A stretch of DNA of 50,391 nucleotides from Pleurocapsaceae cyanobacterium CSU_1_1 (GCA_012034765.1 JAAUOU010000015.1:1-50391), one strand, 5' to 3'. Positions 1 through 10,887 are shown, numbered from the stretch's first letter. Program-made: numbers and translations. The notes: generated by a model from the letters alone, not told the origin.

Positions 1-2
1 TA

Positions 3-388
3 TTAATTATTGTAGCTAGTGCTGCTTTTTTAGGAACGTTGGTAGTTCCTATCGTTGAGATGTTTAGCAATGTTTCTCAACCAGCAAATAATACAGAGAC
101 ACCAGACAATACAGCCGCATACGAACAGTTGCAACAGAAAGCTACAGGATACGAAGAAGTTTTAAAAAGAGAACCTAACAATCCCAAGGCGCTCAACGAG
201 TTGGCAAAAACCCGATATCAGATGTACCAACTTACAAAGAGTGATGAAGATCTTAAAAAATGGTCGATCCCTTAGAAAAATTAGTTAAATTATATCCCGA
301 ACAGAAAGAATTAAAAGCGTTGCTCGAACAGGTGAAAATGCAAGTTTCTCAAGCCAACCAACCCCCTAAACCAGAAAGTAAAAAGTAG
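3..388 (+). CDS. TPR-type protein with N-terminal membrane segment, 5' end outside window, frame broken
   Basis: The frame is open from the window edge, so the N-terminus is missing. The first visible residues form a hydrophobic stretch (about LIIVASAAFLGTLVVPIVEM), an N-terminal anchor or signal. A TPR-like helix pair follows (YEEVLKREPNNPKALNELAK). The frame stops at 273-275, but the frame from 260 continues the same protein (DPLEKLVKLYPEQKELKALLEQ and onward) to a stop at 386-388. Adding one A to the A6 run at 255-260 joins the two. The product is probably a membrane-anchored TPR scaffold; its partner is unknown. Whether the break is a mutation or a sequencing error cannot be told from this sequence. 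Confidence 0.65.
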
Positions 389-518
389 GTAGACATCACG
401 AACTGCGTACACCACGATGGATGAAAATTTATTTTAAAATCAGATGGTTGTAATTAAACGTAAGATGGCGAGCAGTAACTCTACCAGAATCTCTCGCCCG
501 CCTGCTTCTATCGACTGG

Positions 519-791
519 TTATTGTGCGATCGCTTGCAGAACAATCTTGCCGCGAGTATGTCCCTGCTGGCTCAGTTCTTGAGCTTGACGAGCTTCTGCC
601 AGAGGAAACACTCTTCCTATATCGATCTTAACTTGTCCGCGATCGATCGAATTGGCAATTTCACTCAGCAACGAAGCTTTTGGTTGTACTATCATCGTGG
701 CACAACGCAAATTGCGTTGTGCTGCCATAGTTGACAGGGACAACACCGAAATCTTATCGACAACGATAGAACAGCGATCGCCATTCACCAT
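519..791 (-). pseudogene. 3' remnant of an MDR-family quinone oxidoreductase / zinc-type alcohol dehydrogenase
   Basis: The 90 readable residues match the C-terminal third of medium-chain dehydrogenase/reductase proteins of the NADPH:quinone reductase type. The key stretch is IGRVFPLAEARQAQELSQQG followed by HTRGKIVL, the usual end of this family. Full proteins are about 310-330 residues; here the GroES-like domain and the Rossmann glycine motif are absent, and the next gene ends only 7 bases upstream. The apparent start lies in a CCATTCA tandem repeat (read on the plus strand) next to a HIP1 site, a plausible deletion junction. It is almost certainly non-functional. Confidence 0.7.
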
Positions 792-796
792 TCACC
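781..796. repeat. 7-bp tandem repeat, CCATTCA x 2.3
   Basis: Two perfect heptamer copies plus two bases lie exactly between the MDR remnant and the glycoside hydrolase gene. This is one of several heptamer repeats in the window. Confidence 0.7.
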
Positions 797-797
797 T

Positions 798-1991
798 TTA
801 AAGACTAACTCGCTTCAAAGGAGAAGCAAAGAGCGATCGCAACGCAGACTGACGTTGTTCGGGGGATTCTGAGGCTAAATTCCACAAACTTTCATAGAAA
901 AAGAACGATACGCCTGCAAATTGCTCTTGGCGGACGGTTTCTACTTGAGTTTTAATTTGCTCAAAAGCAATCGGACGACCTTTTAATCCTGATAAAACCC
1001 CAATCCCAAAGGGAATATGTTGTTTAGCTGCTTTTACTTCTGGCTGCGATAACTCTCTCCTAAAAGCATTCATATCATTGCGATATACTTGCAGCACTAA
1101 TTCTTCTACTAACCCCATTCTTTCCCATTTTTGCCAGTCAGCGAGGTAACAATTGAGAGAAAAAGTTTGTGGATTGGGAGAAACCGAGACGATCGCATCG
1201 GCATTATTATCTTTAATCGCGCTAAATACCTGTTTGAGATAATTAGTAACTTTATCGGCTCTCCAGCGCGTCCACTCTATCCATTCTTGATTTTGGACGA
1301 TGCAACTACTAGCCGTTTTGATATTCGCTGGCGGTTTCGGCGGCAATTTTCCGTTGTGTTCTTGCTGATACAGCTTAACCGTATACTCGTCATAGCCAAA
1401 GTCGTAAGGAAACCCAAAATGGTCGTCTACTTGAATTCCATAAAGTTCTGGATATTTTTGAGCTACTTCAGTAAATAAATTGACAAAATATTGCTGTACT
1501 TCTATTTTTTCTGGATCTAACCAAAGATGTTTTTCGATATATTGTTTGCCATCAGAAGTTGTTAAAATCCAATCGGGATGTTGTTGCGCCAACTTTTGCT
1601 TAGGAAAAAGCATCATGCCATGTTCATACCAAGCATAAATATGTAGCCCTTGTCTTTTCCCTTCTTTAATTGCCGTTTGCAGTGGATCGGTAAAAGGAAA
1701 AGAGATCAGTTTATTTCTGGACGAATATTTACTAGGATAGGTAGTACCGCCGTTATAGACATCAACATATACTGTATTATAATTTTGCTGAGATAGTCGA
1801 TAAAATACATTATCGATCGCACTAGTATAAGTTAATAAAGAATTCCCTACATGACTTAACCAAACCCCTTTAATCCTATCTGAAGTTTGAGGTGTATTAG
1901 TTGGCGCAGCAGTCAAAATATTAAAAATAATAATTCCAATGATTATAGTAAAACTAAATTTCAAAGGTCGCCTAAATTGTTTAAAATACAT
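798..1991 (-). CDS. Family-10-like glycoside hydrolase (DUF187/GHL10 type), secreted or membrane-anchored
   Basis: A 397-residue protein. Residues about 11-29 form a hydrophobic segment after a basic N-terminus (signal peptide or anchor), so it likely acts in the periplasm or at the cell surface. The family hallmarks are IKGVWLSHVGNSLLTY near residue 40, the strand NTVYVDVYNGG, GLHIYAWYEHGM, and GIQVDDHFGFP with acidic residues placed as in the catalytic (beta/alpha)8 barrel. Length and order fit the YngK/DUF187 family. The natural substrate is unknown; a surface or cell-wall polysaccharide is possible. The gene is complete and stands alone, and the MDR remnant lies directly downstream. Confidence 0.8.
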   Translation of the reverse strand: MYFKQFRRPLKFSFTIIIGIIIFNILTAAPTNTPQTSDRIKGVWLSHVGNSLLTYTSAIDNVFYRLSQQNYNTVYVDVYNGGTTYPSKYSSRNKLISFPFTDPLQTAIKEGKRQGLHIYAWYEHGMMLFPKQKLAQQHPDWILTTSDGKQYIEKHLWLDPEKIEVQQYFVNLFTEVAQKYPELYGIQVDDHFGFPYDFGYDEYTVKLYQQEHNGKLPPKPPANIKTASSCIVQNQEWIEWTRWRADKVTNYLKQVFSAIKDNNADAIVSVSPNPQTFSLNCYLADWQKWERMGLVEELVLQVYRNDMNAFRRELSQPEVKAAKQHIPFGIGVLSGLKGRPIAFEQIKTQVETVRQEQFAGVSFFFYESLWNLASESPEQRQSALRSLFASPLKRVSL

Positions 1992-2138
1992 CGTTTTTCA
2001 ACAATATAATGATCGAATTAAAGATTTAAGCTAACCATTATATATAGCAATCCTAAATCGCCACATACTAAAAGTAATATTTTTGGAGTTTAAACTTGAG
2101 AATTTGGATTAATTAAGAATTAACTGAAAGTTGCAGGA

Positions 2139-2930
2139 TTAGTGATTTATTAACTCCTCGATTAACTGCAAGTTGAGCTTTTCTACATTACTTAAAACGA
2201 TCTCCGCACCAGCTTCAAGCAACTTCTGAGCATAGTCTTCTTGTCTTGTCTGCGAAGTTTGCACATGAGGGGGAAGAATTCCAATCCCCAGCCAATTACG
2301 TTCTGGTTTAAGTTCTCTGGCTTTGGTTACTGTATACATATCCGCTACCGTATCTCCTAAATAGAAGGCAGGGATATTATTCGGCGTATTAGTAATTTGA
2401 GCGATCGCTTCAAACATGCCTGTGGGATCTGGTTTGCTAGGCGCGTCTTCCATCGCCACTAAGATCGGATTATCTAGCTTGAGACGATGTTTAATCGTAA
2501 ATTCTGCCGAACCTCTGGTTGCACCGCTAAAAAAGCCATAACCAACTTGATTGTTACTTAATTGCTCGAAATAATCAGGAGTTACTAACAATGGTTCATT
2601 GGCAATGTAGCCATCAAACAATTCTGGATGCTTGCCACGATAACGCTCTTGAAAAAACTCGACAATGCGATCGTAATCTAACCCAACGTCTTCGCGAGTT
2701 TTATCCATAGCTTCAAAATAACGATAGATCAACTCTTGTGACGCTTCCCAGTCATTATTCCAAATTCCCTCGGATTTGAGGTTGTCTAGGTCTTCCATTG
2801 TTGGTCGCCACCCACCATTCGTAAACTCTTCTACCGTATCGGCGATCGCTTTACGATAGGAATTACCCACATCGCGTATTACACCGTCAATATCAAAAAT
2901 AACAATTGCTTTAAATTGATTTTGGTTCAT
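2139..2930 (-). CDS. HAD-superfamily hydrolase, TIGR01548-like
   Basis: A 263-residue protein with HAD motif I FDIDGVIRD near residues 12-20 (both catalytic Asp present), a helical cap, motif II in GYGFFSGATRG, the Lys of motif III in APSKPDPTGMF, and motif IV in FYLGDTVADMYT. This combination matches the cyanobacterial and archaeal IA subfamily named TIGR01548, some members of which have been linked to imidazoleglycerol-phosphate dehydratase. It is probably a soluble phosphatase; the substrate is unknown. The gene is complete and monocistronic, with about 175 bp of promoter space shared divergently with the PSRP-3 gene. Confidence 0.82.
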   Translation of the reverse strand: MNQNQFKAIVIFDIDGVIRDVGNSYRKAIADTVEEFTNGGWRPTMEDLDNLKSEGIWNNDWEASQELIYRYFEAMDKTREDVGLDYDRIVEFFQERYRGKHPELFDGYIANEPLLVTPDYFEQLSNNQVGYGFFSGATRGSAEFTIKHRLKLDNPILVAMEDAPSKPDPTGMFEAIAQITNTPNNIPAFYLGDTVADMYTVTKARELKPERNWLGIGILPPHVQTSQTRQEDYAQKLLEAGAEIVLSNVEKLNLQLIEELINH

Positions 2931-3024
2931 ATTTAATTACTACTAAGGTGTCTGCGATCGCCCTACGGTTGATAATTACTTGCATTTCAATCGTTAATCC
3001 GTAATCAGGCTTTTTCTTAAATGC

Positions 3025-3045
3025 TCAATGTTCAATGTTCAATGT
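3025..3045. repeat. 7-bp tandem repeat, TCAATGT x 3
   Basis: Three perfect consecutive copies of a heptamer lie in the divergent intergenic region between the HAD gene and the PSRP-3 gene, about 50 bp before the latter's ribosome binding site. Confidence 0.8.
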
Positions 3046-3095
3046 ATAATTATTGTTGGTTTACTATGTAAAATATTCCTTAAAATAAATTTATT

Positions 3096-3100
3096 GGAGG
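3096..3100 (+). promoter_or_regulatory. Strong ribosome binding site fixing the TTG start of PSRP-3
   Basis: GGAGG with 5-nt spacing to the TTG at 3106. It decides the start codon, because no ATG precedes the conserved region. Confidence 0.8.
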
Positions 3101-3105
3101 CTTAA

Positions 3106-3414
3106 TTGGAGTCAGAGGCAAGATTTAAATTAAAAGTTCTGTGGTTAGATAAAAACGTAGCGATCGCTGTAGATCAGGTAGTAGGCAAAGGCACTAGTCC
3201 CTTAACAGCCTATTACTTCTGGCCTCGTAATGATGCCTGGCAACAGTTAAAAGACGAATTAGATTCAAAGCATTGGATTGAAGAAGCTGAAAATATTGAT
3301 ATTCTCAACCAAGCAACGGAAGTAATTAATTTCTGGACAGAAAGAGGTAAAGTTACTCCTATGACCCAGGCACAAACAAAGTTCCCTAATATTGTGTTTA
3401 CTGGAACAAATTAG
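3106..3414 (+). CDS. ycf65: Plastid/cyanobacterial ribosomal protein PSRP-3 (Ycf65, cS23)
   Basis: 102 residues matching Ycf65/PSRP-3: [20 protein letters not shown], then [16 protein letters not shown], then a C-terminal part ending near FPNIVFTG. This protein binds the 30S subunit in cyanobacteria and plastids. The start is a TTG: a perfect GGAGG at 3096-3100 sits five bases upstream, and there is no better ATG before the conserved N-terminus. The gene is followed by a strong bidirectional terminator shared with atpC. Confidence 0.88.
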   Translation: MESEARFKLKVLWLDKNVAIAVDQVVGKGTSPLTAYYFWPRNDAWQQLKDELDSKHWIEEAENIDILNQATEVINFWTERGKVTPMTQAQTKFPNIVFTGTN

Positions 3415-3492
3415 TTGCTACCCAAGAAGATATTTTTGATTTGAGCTTCAAAACTAAAAAAATATCTTGGCTCACAGCCAAAAAACAGATAG

Positions 3493-3526
3493 AAAGGGCA
3501 GAGTTAAGAGCTATTCTGCCCTTTTT
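3493..3526. terminator. Bidirectional intrinsic terminator between PSRP-3 and atpC
   Basis: A perfect 10-bp stem, AAAGGGCAGA (3493-3502) with TCTGCCCTTT (3515-3524), has a 12-nt loop. It is followed by T on the plus strand and reads with an A/T-rich tail on the minus strand, so it can serve both converging genes. Confidence 0.85.
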
Positions 3527-3561
3527 AGCATTAAATTTAGGATTTAATAGTCATCTATTAA

Positions 3562-3972
3562 CTATATTGTGCCACCTGAAGCTTGAAAGCGCGCTCTAGC
3601 TCTCTTCATTGAGCTTTCTGCTTGGATTTTCTCTTGGCGGTCATCACTGTTGCCAACTTGCTCAAATCTCGATTGTGCGGATTGATACTCGTTTCGAGCA
3701 GCATCGCGATCGATGTTATCACCCAATTCTGCGCCATTGACTAAGATTTTAATCTCATTATTTTCTACTTCAGCAAAGCCACCCATTAAAGCGATCGCCT
3801 TCCATTCTTTACCAGGACGTACCCGTAGCACGCCGATTTCTAAAGCAGTCAACAGTGGAGCATGACCTGAAAGAATCCCCAGTTGTCCAGTGGTGCTAGG
3901 CAGAATAACTTCTTCTACCTCATCATTCCAAACTGTCTTATCTGGAGTTATTACTTTTACACTTAACACCAT
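3562..3972 (-). CDS. atpC: ATP synthase epsilon subunit
   Basis: A 136-residue epsilon subunit of F1: the N-terminal beta-sandwich begins [11 protein letters not shown] with [20 protein letters not shown], and the C-terminal helical hairpin ([18 protein letters not shown] onward) can inhibit rotation. It acts in the thylakoid and plasma-membrane ATP synthase. The gene lies 114 bp downstream of the beta-subunit gene on the same strand, the usual cyanobacterial atpB-atpE pair separate from the main atp operon. Plant and algal nomenclature calls it atpE. Confidence 0.96.
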   Translation of the reverse strand: MVLSVKVITPDKTVWNDEVEEVILPSTTGQLGILSGHAPLLTALEIGVLRVRPGKEWKAIALMGGFAEVENNEIKILVNGAELGDNIDRDAARNEYQSAQSRFEQVGNSDDRQEKIQAESSMKRARARFQASGGTI

Positions 3973-4086
3973 TTCTTTAACTATTATTTATTGATTATTT
4001 TCTTGCCGATCTCAACAGCTAGCAGCAAGAGGATCGAGATATCTAAAATCCCAGATCCACTCCTTACTGCTACACTGCTTTTTTAA

Positions 4087-6120
<2,034 letters not shown>

Positions 6121-6753
6121 ATGAATCGAAACACCTTATTGGTAGAATCTGGGGATAATTTGACCCAAAATAAACCAATCAAGCAAAAAGATCTTGCTAC
6201 AATTTCCATTTATGGTCTGAGCTTGATATCTGCTGGATTATTTCTCTTTTTGCCCCTGGTAAACTTGCTCAGTCCTAGTCCTTGGCAACGTTATATGGGT
6301 GCAATCCACGGCTGTGCTTCCTTATTTGCTGTAGTAGTAATTGCTTATGCAGGACACTTAGCTTTTCCTTTGCTCAGAGGTAACGCAGCAATTCTCCCTC
6401 AAATGCGTACTTTAACCTTCTGGGCAAGTTGCTTGTCTTTTATGGCGATTGTTTCGGGGAACTGGGTTTATATGCGCTATCGCGCTCCTGTTAATGGCGC
6501 AAGAGCTTGGATAACTGAAAATACTCCTTTGGTTCATTACTTGTTTATGGAGTATCACGAATTTACCGTACTGTTTACCTTGCCTTTGGGTATTGCCTGT
6601 ACCTGGAGTCTATGGAAGTATGGAGATTCAATTCTTGCTCAACAAAATCGTTCTGTACTCACCGCTACTTGCTTTGCACTGATGGCAATGATGTTTTTTG
6701 CCATTGGTGGATTAGTTACTGGTTTAAACGTCGCGAGAATTCACTCTTTGTAA
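6121..6753 (+). CDS. Unrecognised multi-pass membrane protein with histidine-containing helices
   Basis: A 210-residue protein. After about 28 soluble residues it has five predicted membrane helices: SIYGLSLISAGLFLFLPLVN, then IHGCASLFAVVVIAYAGHL, then the region around LTFWASCLSFMAIVSG, then VLFTLPLGIACTWSLW, then FALMAMMFFAIGGLVTG. Histidines sit at or near helix faces (IHGC, AGHLAF, LVHY, EYHEF), a pattern that would suit heme b or metal ligation, but this is inference. I do not recognise the family. It is the first of three co-directional membrane-protein genes at 6121-7840. Confidence 0.75.
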   Translation: MNRNTLLVESGDNLTQNKPIKQKDLATISIYGLSLISAGLFLFLPLVNLLSPSPWQRYMGAIHGCASLFAVVVIAYAGHLAFPLLRGNAAILPQMRTLTFWASCLSFMAIVSGNWVYMRYRAPVNGARAWITENTPLVHYLFMEYHEFTVLFTLPLGIACTWSLWKYGDSILAQQNRSVLTATCFALMAMMFFAIGGLVTGLNVARIHSL

Positions 6754-6886
6754 TTATTTCTCGGTAAATACTCTTCGTCAAGTATCTCTTGGTAAAGTGC
6801 TTCGCCCTAGCTATCGGCTTCTTAGCTATCTGCCTAAGTCATCTAAAGAAGCTAAATAGTTCCACTTAATTAAACATGAAATAATT

Positions 6887-6969
6887 GTAGGTTGGGTTGA
6901 AGGATGAAACCCAACAGCTATTCATATATTCATAATGGACGGGTTTCGCTATCGCTCTACCCATCCTAC
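6887..6969. repeat. Palindrome-ended intergenic repeat (GTAGGTTGGGT...ACCCATCCTAC)
   Basis: The ends GTAGGTTGGGT (6887-6897) and ACCCATCCTAC (6959-6969) are inverted with one mismatch. Inside lie GGTTGAAGGATGAAACCCAA and a GGGTTTCGCTATCGC segment that repeat the GGGTT/AACCC theme. This fits the small dispersed GTAGGTTGGGTT-type repeats common in cyanobacterial intergenic DNA. Copy number in this genome is not testable here. Confidence 0.65.
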
Positions 6970-6995
6970 GAATAATTAGGTTGACCTACTTAAAA

Positions 6996-7013
6996 GCTTT
7001 GAGCTTTGAGCTT
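6996..7013. repeat. 7-bp tandem repeat, GCTTTGA x 2.6
   Basis: Two perfect GCTTTGA copies plus GCTT lie just upstream of the gene at 7065. Confidence 0.65.
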
Positions 7014-7064
7014 AAATGCTTTTTTGGTAAAGATTAATTGTTGTCTACTCAAAATATCCAGTTT

Positions 7065-7538
7065 ATGCATAAATCAAGATCAGCTTATTTTTCACCATCT
7101 CCCTGGTATGTTCGACTGGGCAATTCTCTAAAAAGATTTCCTCAAGGGTTAGCTAGAGGTGCTAAAAAACCTCCCGAAACCTCAAGCGCGGCTGCGGCTG
7201 CGTTAATTAGTGCTGGTTTCGCTAGCTTTGTTATGATGGTTAACCAGCATTTTGCATCTGCTTTTAAGAGTTATGAAGACCTGATTTGGAATTTGGGTGC
7301 ATGGATTCCTGGTAGTCGTAATGCCGATCCGCTGTACGGAGAAATTGGCTCTTATTCTGGCAAAGAAACTATTTTACTGGTTACGTGGTTAGTTAGCTGG
7401 TTATTCCTAGCTTGGCTATGGCGCGATCGCAAAATTAAAGGAAATACGATTTTCTTTTCCCTGTTTTTTTTCTTGGTTGCCTCAACTGTGATGAATTGGC
7501 ATCCTTTGTTTCCTTATTTACCTTTAATGCCTAAATAA
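7065..7538 (+). CDS. Unrecognised cyanobacterial membrane protein, middle gene of trio
   Basis: About 157 residues from the ATG at 7065; a TTG at 7038 would add nine residues, and no clear ribosome binding site decides between them. A basic N-terminal region with GARGAKKPPETS precedes three membrane helices: AAAAALISAGFASFVMMVNQ, then around ILLVTWLVSWLFLAWLW, then NTIFFSLFFFLVASTVM. Between the first two lies a polar loop with GAWIPGSRNADPLYGEIGSY. The C-terminus is NWHPLFPYLPLMPK. No family is recognised. It lies 41 bp upstream of the third small membrane-protein gene. Confidence 0.7.
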   Translation: MHKSRSAYFSPSPWYVRLGNSLKRFPQGLARGAKKPPETSSAAAAALISAGFASFVMMVNQHFASAFKSYEDLIWNLGAWIPGSRNADPLYGEIGSYSGKETILLVTWLVSWLFLAWLWRDRKIKGNTIFFSLFFFLVASTVMNWHPLFPYLPLMPK

Positions 7539-7579
7539 GGCAATATCCAGTTGAATCGAATTTTTTTGGGAATAAAATT

Positions 7580-7840
7580 ATGAATACAGATCAATCTCAG
7601 CAGTTATCATCGGGCAACTTAAATGATTTGGCAAATAGTAAGCCAACAGTAACAGCTCACAAGTTACATAAATATGTTTGGGGATTAGTCGGGATTGTGG
7701 GATTATTTTTTGCAAGTTTTCCCATCGCTTATACACGAGTGGCTCATAATAAAGAGTTTGGTCAACAGCCTCTGCACTCTATTGACTGGGATGAAAGTCA
7801 AAAAGCTAACCTAGTCTACCCAACGCCAAAGCCAAAGTAA
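7580..7840 (+). CDS. Small unrecognised single-span membrane protein, third gene of trio
   Basis: 86 residues: a polar N-terminus of about 33 residues, one membrane helix (YVWGLVGIVGLFFASFPIAY), and a short polar C-terminal domain with HNKEFGQQPLHSIDWDES, ending in a proline/lysine tail. Topology suggests the C-terminal part is presented on one membrane face as a small subunit. The 41-bp spacing after the previous gene suggests co-transcription. Function unknown. Confidence 0.68.
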   Translation: MNTDQSQQLSSGNLNDLANSKPTVTAHKLHKYVWGLVGIVGLFFASFPIAYTRVAHNKEFGQQPLHSIDWDESQKANLVYPTPKPK

Positions 7841-7863
7841 CCTAATTAAATCAAACTAAGTGC

Positions 7864-7910
7864 GATCGCCCTAACTATTAGACGTACTAATCAGCTAGGT
7901 TGGGGCGATC
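7864..7910. terminator. Hairpin between the membrane-protein trio and narM
   Basis: GATCGCCCTAAC (7864-7875) pairs with GTTGGGGCGATC (7899-7910), with one mismatch. The arms include HIP1-core sequence. There is no T tract, so it may act as an mRNA 3' stem or only be a repeat. It sits between two converging transcription units. Confidence 0.45.
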
Positions 7911-7957
7911 TACTCACCAACGACAATAACTTGAGAGAATAAGAGAACAGTATTAGC

Positions 7958-8467
7958 TTAGAGTGTTGAATCAATTGACAAGATGCCAAACTCTTGAAGT
8001 GCAGGCACAAAGTTTTTATTTTCGTGACTAGGACGACTCAACTTGATTAGAGCAAAACGTTGAGCAGGATTCAAATTAGACCACTGCTCTAAAGACAACG
8101 ATACATGATGTTCTTGGGCTTTGGTTTGAACGCTTTGAGCAATATTGGTTTTATTTAACCAGGGTGGATTAGGGTCTATGTTCAACTCTTTAGCAGGTTG
8201 ACCAGTTTTAGCAATGATTAAGTTTTGTAGCCATTGACGATATGTCTGGCGTTCATTAGAAGTGCTACAGGGCAAATTTACTAAAGTCTCGCGTTCAGTC
8301 TGACTAAATTGATTCCAGTGAAATAGTTTTAGCTTAACACCACAGTTATCAAGCTTCATCCTGACCAACATCGGAATACATTGTAATGTGTCAACAAAAT
8401 CTGTTTCAAACTGAAAATAATTTGTTGATTTTGGCTCTTGTGGTTGAGGTTTAGTATTTCCTATCAT
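7958..8467 (-). CDS. narM: Nitrate reductase-associated protein NarM
   Basis: A 169-residue protein with FQFETDFVDTLQCIPMLVRM, then KLDNCGVKLKLFHWNQF, then the PPWLNKTNIAQSVQ and LEQWSNLNPAQRFALIKLSR blocks. These match the nitrate-reductase-associated family (PF09655/TIGR02664), whose member NarM is required for active cyanobacterial nitrate reductase (NarB). The ATG follows an AAGGTG box. No narB, nirA or nrt gene is in the window, so narM stands alone here. A canonical NtcA site (GTA-N8-TAC) was not found upstream. Confidence 0.85.
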   Translation of the reverse strand: MIGNTKPQPQEPKSTNYFQFETDFVDTLQCIPMLVRMKLDNCGVKLKLFHWNQFSQTERETLVNLPCSTSNERQTYRQWLQNLIIAKTGQPAKELNIDPNPPWLNKTNIAQSVQTKAQEHHVSLSLEQWSNLNPAQRFALIKLSRPSHENKNFVPALQEFGILSIDSTL

Positions 8468-8727
8468 TTTTCACCTTGACCAAATAATAACTTCAGCATA
8501 TGCGGCGGTTGTTAGAGTGATTAATTCTCATCATATTCAATTTTGTCAAGACAAAGTGCATAGTTGATTTGATTTAACTTGCCAAAATTTAAATAGTCGA
8601 TAAAATCAGCAGTATCTTGGATCGATGTAGTCAAGTATATATGTAGTTATTTAGTTGCGAACCTTAGTACCTTAATTAGGGTGAAATATAGCAACTATTA
8701 ATATTCACCTATTTATCTAGTTATAAA

Positions 8728-10034
8728 GTGATTAAATCTCGTCTTCAACCCAGCAAATCAAATACTGTTAAGTCTAAACTTAGATCCTTAAGACAACAAG
8801 GCTGGTTTTGGTTCAGTCCTTGGCGGCAGCTTGATTGGGTATTGCTGTTATCAATAATCAGCGTAACTGTATTCGGCGGACTCACAATTTATAGTACCGA
8901 GTTGGGTACAGAACATAGCTATAGCTACCAACATTGGCTAATTGGCACATTAGGATTAATTATTACCCTGGTTTTTGCTCGTTGGCATTATCTAATATTA
9001 TTGCGTTGGCACTGGTTGATTTATGCTCTAACTAACATCTCTCTCATTGCAGTAATTTTGACAGGAGTATCGGCAAAAGGGGCGCAACGCTGGATCAACA
9101 TTGCAGGTTTTAATGTTCAACCTTCTGAGTTTGCCAAAATTGCGATGGTAATTACTTTAGCCGCTTTATTACATAACCAAGAGGATACAAATTTAAAAAC
9201 TATTTTGCGAACTTTGGCGATTACGGCTGTCCCTTGGGGTTTAGTATTTATCCAGCCCGATCTAGGAACATCTCTCGTTTTTGGGGCGATCGTCATCGCC
9301 ATGCTGTATTGGGCAAACGCCAAAATTGGTTGGCTGATTTTAATGGTTTCTCCGCTGTTTTCGGCTATTCTATATAATCTTTATCTTCCAGGCTGGATCA
9401 TGTGGGTTTTAATCGTAATGGGAATTGCCTGGTTAACTTTGCCCAACAGAATTATTTCAACCCTCGCTGCTTTGGTGATTAATTTGGGTGCAGTGGAGTT
9501 AGCGATCGTTTTTTGGAATGTATTAAAAGACTATCAAAAGCACGATTGACTCTATTTCTCGATCCCGAACAAGATCCTTTAGGTGGAGGATATCACTTGA
9601 TTCAATCACGAATTGCGATCGGTGCGGGTGGATTCTGGGGCAAAGGATGGCATCAGGGGACTCAGACTCAGCTAGATTTTATTCCCGAACAGCATACTGA
9701 TTTTATTTTCTCTGCCGTTGGGGAGCAATTTGGCTTTATAGGCTCTATTCTTTTACTGGCAGTATTTTGGCTCATCTGTATTCGTTTGCTGTGGATTGCC
9801 AATACGGCGAAGGATAATTTTGGTTCTTTATTAGCGATCGGCACTTTAACTATAATTGTCTTTCAGATAATAATTAATATCAGTATGACGATTGGATTAG
9901 CACCGATTACAGGTATTCCCCTTCCTTGGATGAGCTATGGTAGATCTTCCCTGTTATCAAGCTTTATCAGCATCGGTTTGGTTGAGTCGGTTGCTAGCTA
10001 TCGAGAAAAGGTGCGTAGCGATCGCGCTTTTTAA
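8728..10034 (+). CDS. rodA: Rod-shape / cell-division SEDS protein RodA, frame broken once
   Basis: Two overlapping frames together encode one 435-residue SEDS peptidoglycan glycosyltransferase. The first part (8728-9549, GTG start) has YSTELGTE, the conserved KGAQRWINI and VQPSEFAKI motif and QPDLGTSLVF. The second part continues with LTLFLDPEQDPLGGGYHLIQ, PEQHTDFIFSAVGEQFG and the GIPLPWMSYGRSSLL motif. Adding one base to the AAAA run at 9536-9539 fuses them exactly between YQK and ARLTLF. About ten membrane helices. SEDS proteins polymerise glycan strands with a class B PBP. The length and all motifs are normal once repaired, so a sequencing error is likelier than loss. Confidence 0.85.
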
Positions 10035-10077
10035 TCAGTGATAATTAGAATTGGCGATCGCTAATTTACTTACTTAA

Positions 10078-10884
10078 CTAGCCATAAGACTCGATCTTTT
10101 CTTGACCATCAGGCATAGTTGGGGCAAACTTCTTTAAACCTAAATATTGCTGTAAAACATGCCAGACATATAGAGGATTGAGAATAGCATAACGCTGCCA
10201 GAGTCTTTTAGGCTCTTGAATTAGACGAAACACCCATTCTAAACCCGCGTCCTGCATCCATTTTGGTGCTTGAGGTAAAGTTCCTGCATGAAAATCAAAA
10301 GCTGCACCAACTGCCAAAATAGGAATGTTGAGTAAATTTCGATATTCATAAGCCCAAGTTTCTTGTCGAGGACAGCCTAAGCCAAGAAACACTGCACTAG
10401 CACCAGAAGCCTTAATTCTCTCAACTAACTCTAAACGTTCATCGGTCGAAAGTCTTCTAAACTTAGATTCTTCCATTCCTGCAATCTTAAATCTAGGATA
10501 AAGCCGTTTGAGATTATCAGCGAATTTTGCTAAGGTTTCTTTTTTGCTACCGTATAAATAAACGCTTAGTCCCTCTCTGGCGAGAGATTCAGCTACTTTG
10601 AGAGTTAAGTTTGGTCCATAAACGCGATCGGGCAACTGCTTTTTGTAAATTCCAGATAGCGCCCACCTTACAGGTTGTCCATCAGGAACAACCAAATCAA
10701 GACCGTTCAAGCGCCTAGCATGGGTACTATCCAGAAAACCAGTCATGACCCCGTGTACTGCTAAAGCACTCACAGCAAATGCCTGCTTATTTTTAGCTGC
10801 ATTAGTAATGCTTGATACCGCAGATTCGTAATCGACGGCACTAACGTTAATTCCTAAGATTGAATATTTTCCTAAATTAATCAT
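10078..10884 (-). CDS. WecG/TagA/CpsF-family glycosyltransferase
   Basis: 268 residues of the WecB/TagA/CpsF family (GT26). Diagnostic blocks are [15 protein letters not shown] with the catalytic-type Asp, [31 protein letters not shown], and [20 protein letters not shown] followed by the C-terminal [19 protein letters not shown]. Members add a ManNAc-type or similar sugar to a lipid-linked acceptor. It starts 3 bp after the stop of the epimerase gene, so the two are coupled. It is the last gene of the minus-strand exopolysaccharide locus. Confidence 0.88.
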   Translation of the reverse strand: MINLGKYSILGINVSAVDYESAVSSITNAAKNKQAFAVSALAVHGVMTGFLDSTHARRLNGLDLVVPDGQPVRWALSGIYKKQLPDRVYGPNLTLKVAESLAREGLSVYLYGSKKETLAKFADNLKRLYPRFKIAGMEESKFRRLSTDERLELVERIKASGASAVFLGLGCPRQETWAYEYRNLLNIPILAVGAAFDFHAGTLPQAPKWMQDAGLEWVFRLIQEPKRLWQRYAILNPLYVWHVLQQYLGLKKFAPTMPDGQEKIESYG

Positions 10885-10887
10885 GTT

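Larger units (their letters stand above)
6754..7064. other. Intergenic region with a palindromic repeat and a heptamer repeat
   Basis: About 310 bp between two membrane-protein genes. It holds an 83-bp inverted-end repeat (6887-6969) and a GCTTTGA tandem repeat (6996-7013). No ORF or RNA gene is evident. The repeats may separate what was once a tighter operon. Confidence 0.6.

Noticed and set aside
444-734. Plus-strand frame opposite the MDR remnant
   Set aside because: It is the antisense shadow; the minus strand matches a known family.
8468-8727. NtcA site for narM
   Set aside because: The nearest match, GTA-N8-TAT near 8628, fails the TAC half-site.
9530-9545. Programmed -1 frameshift in rodA
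   Set aside because: The site lacks a canonical X XXY YYZ heptamer and a downstream hairpin; similar breaks occur in unrelated genes of the window.
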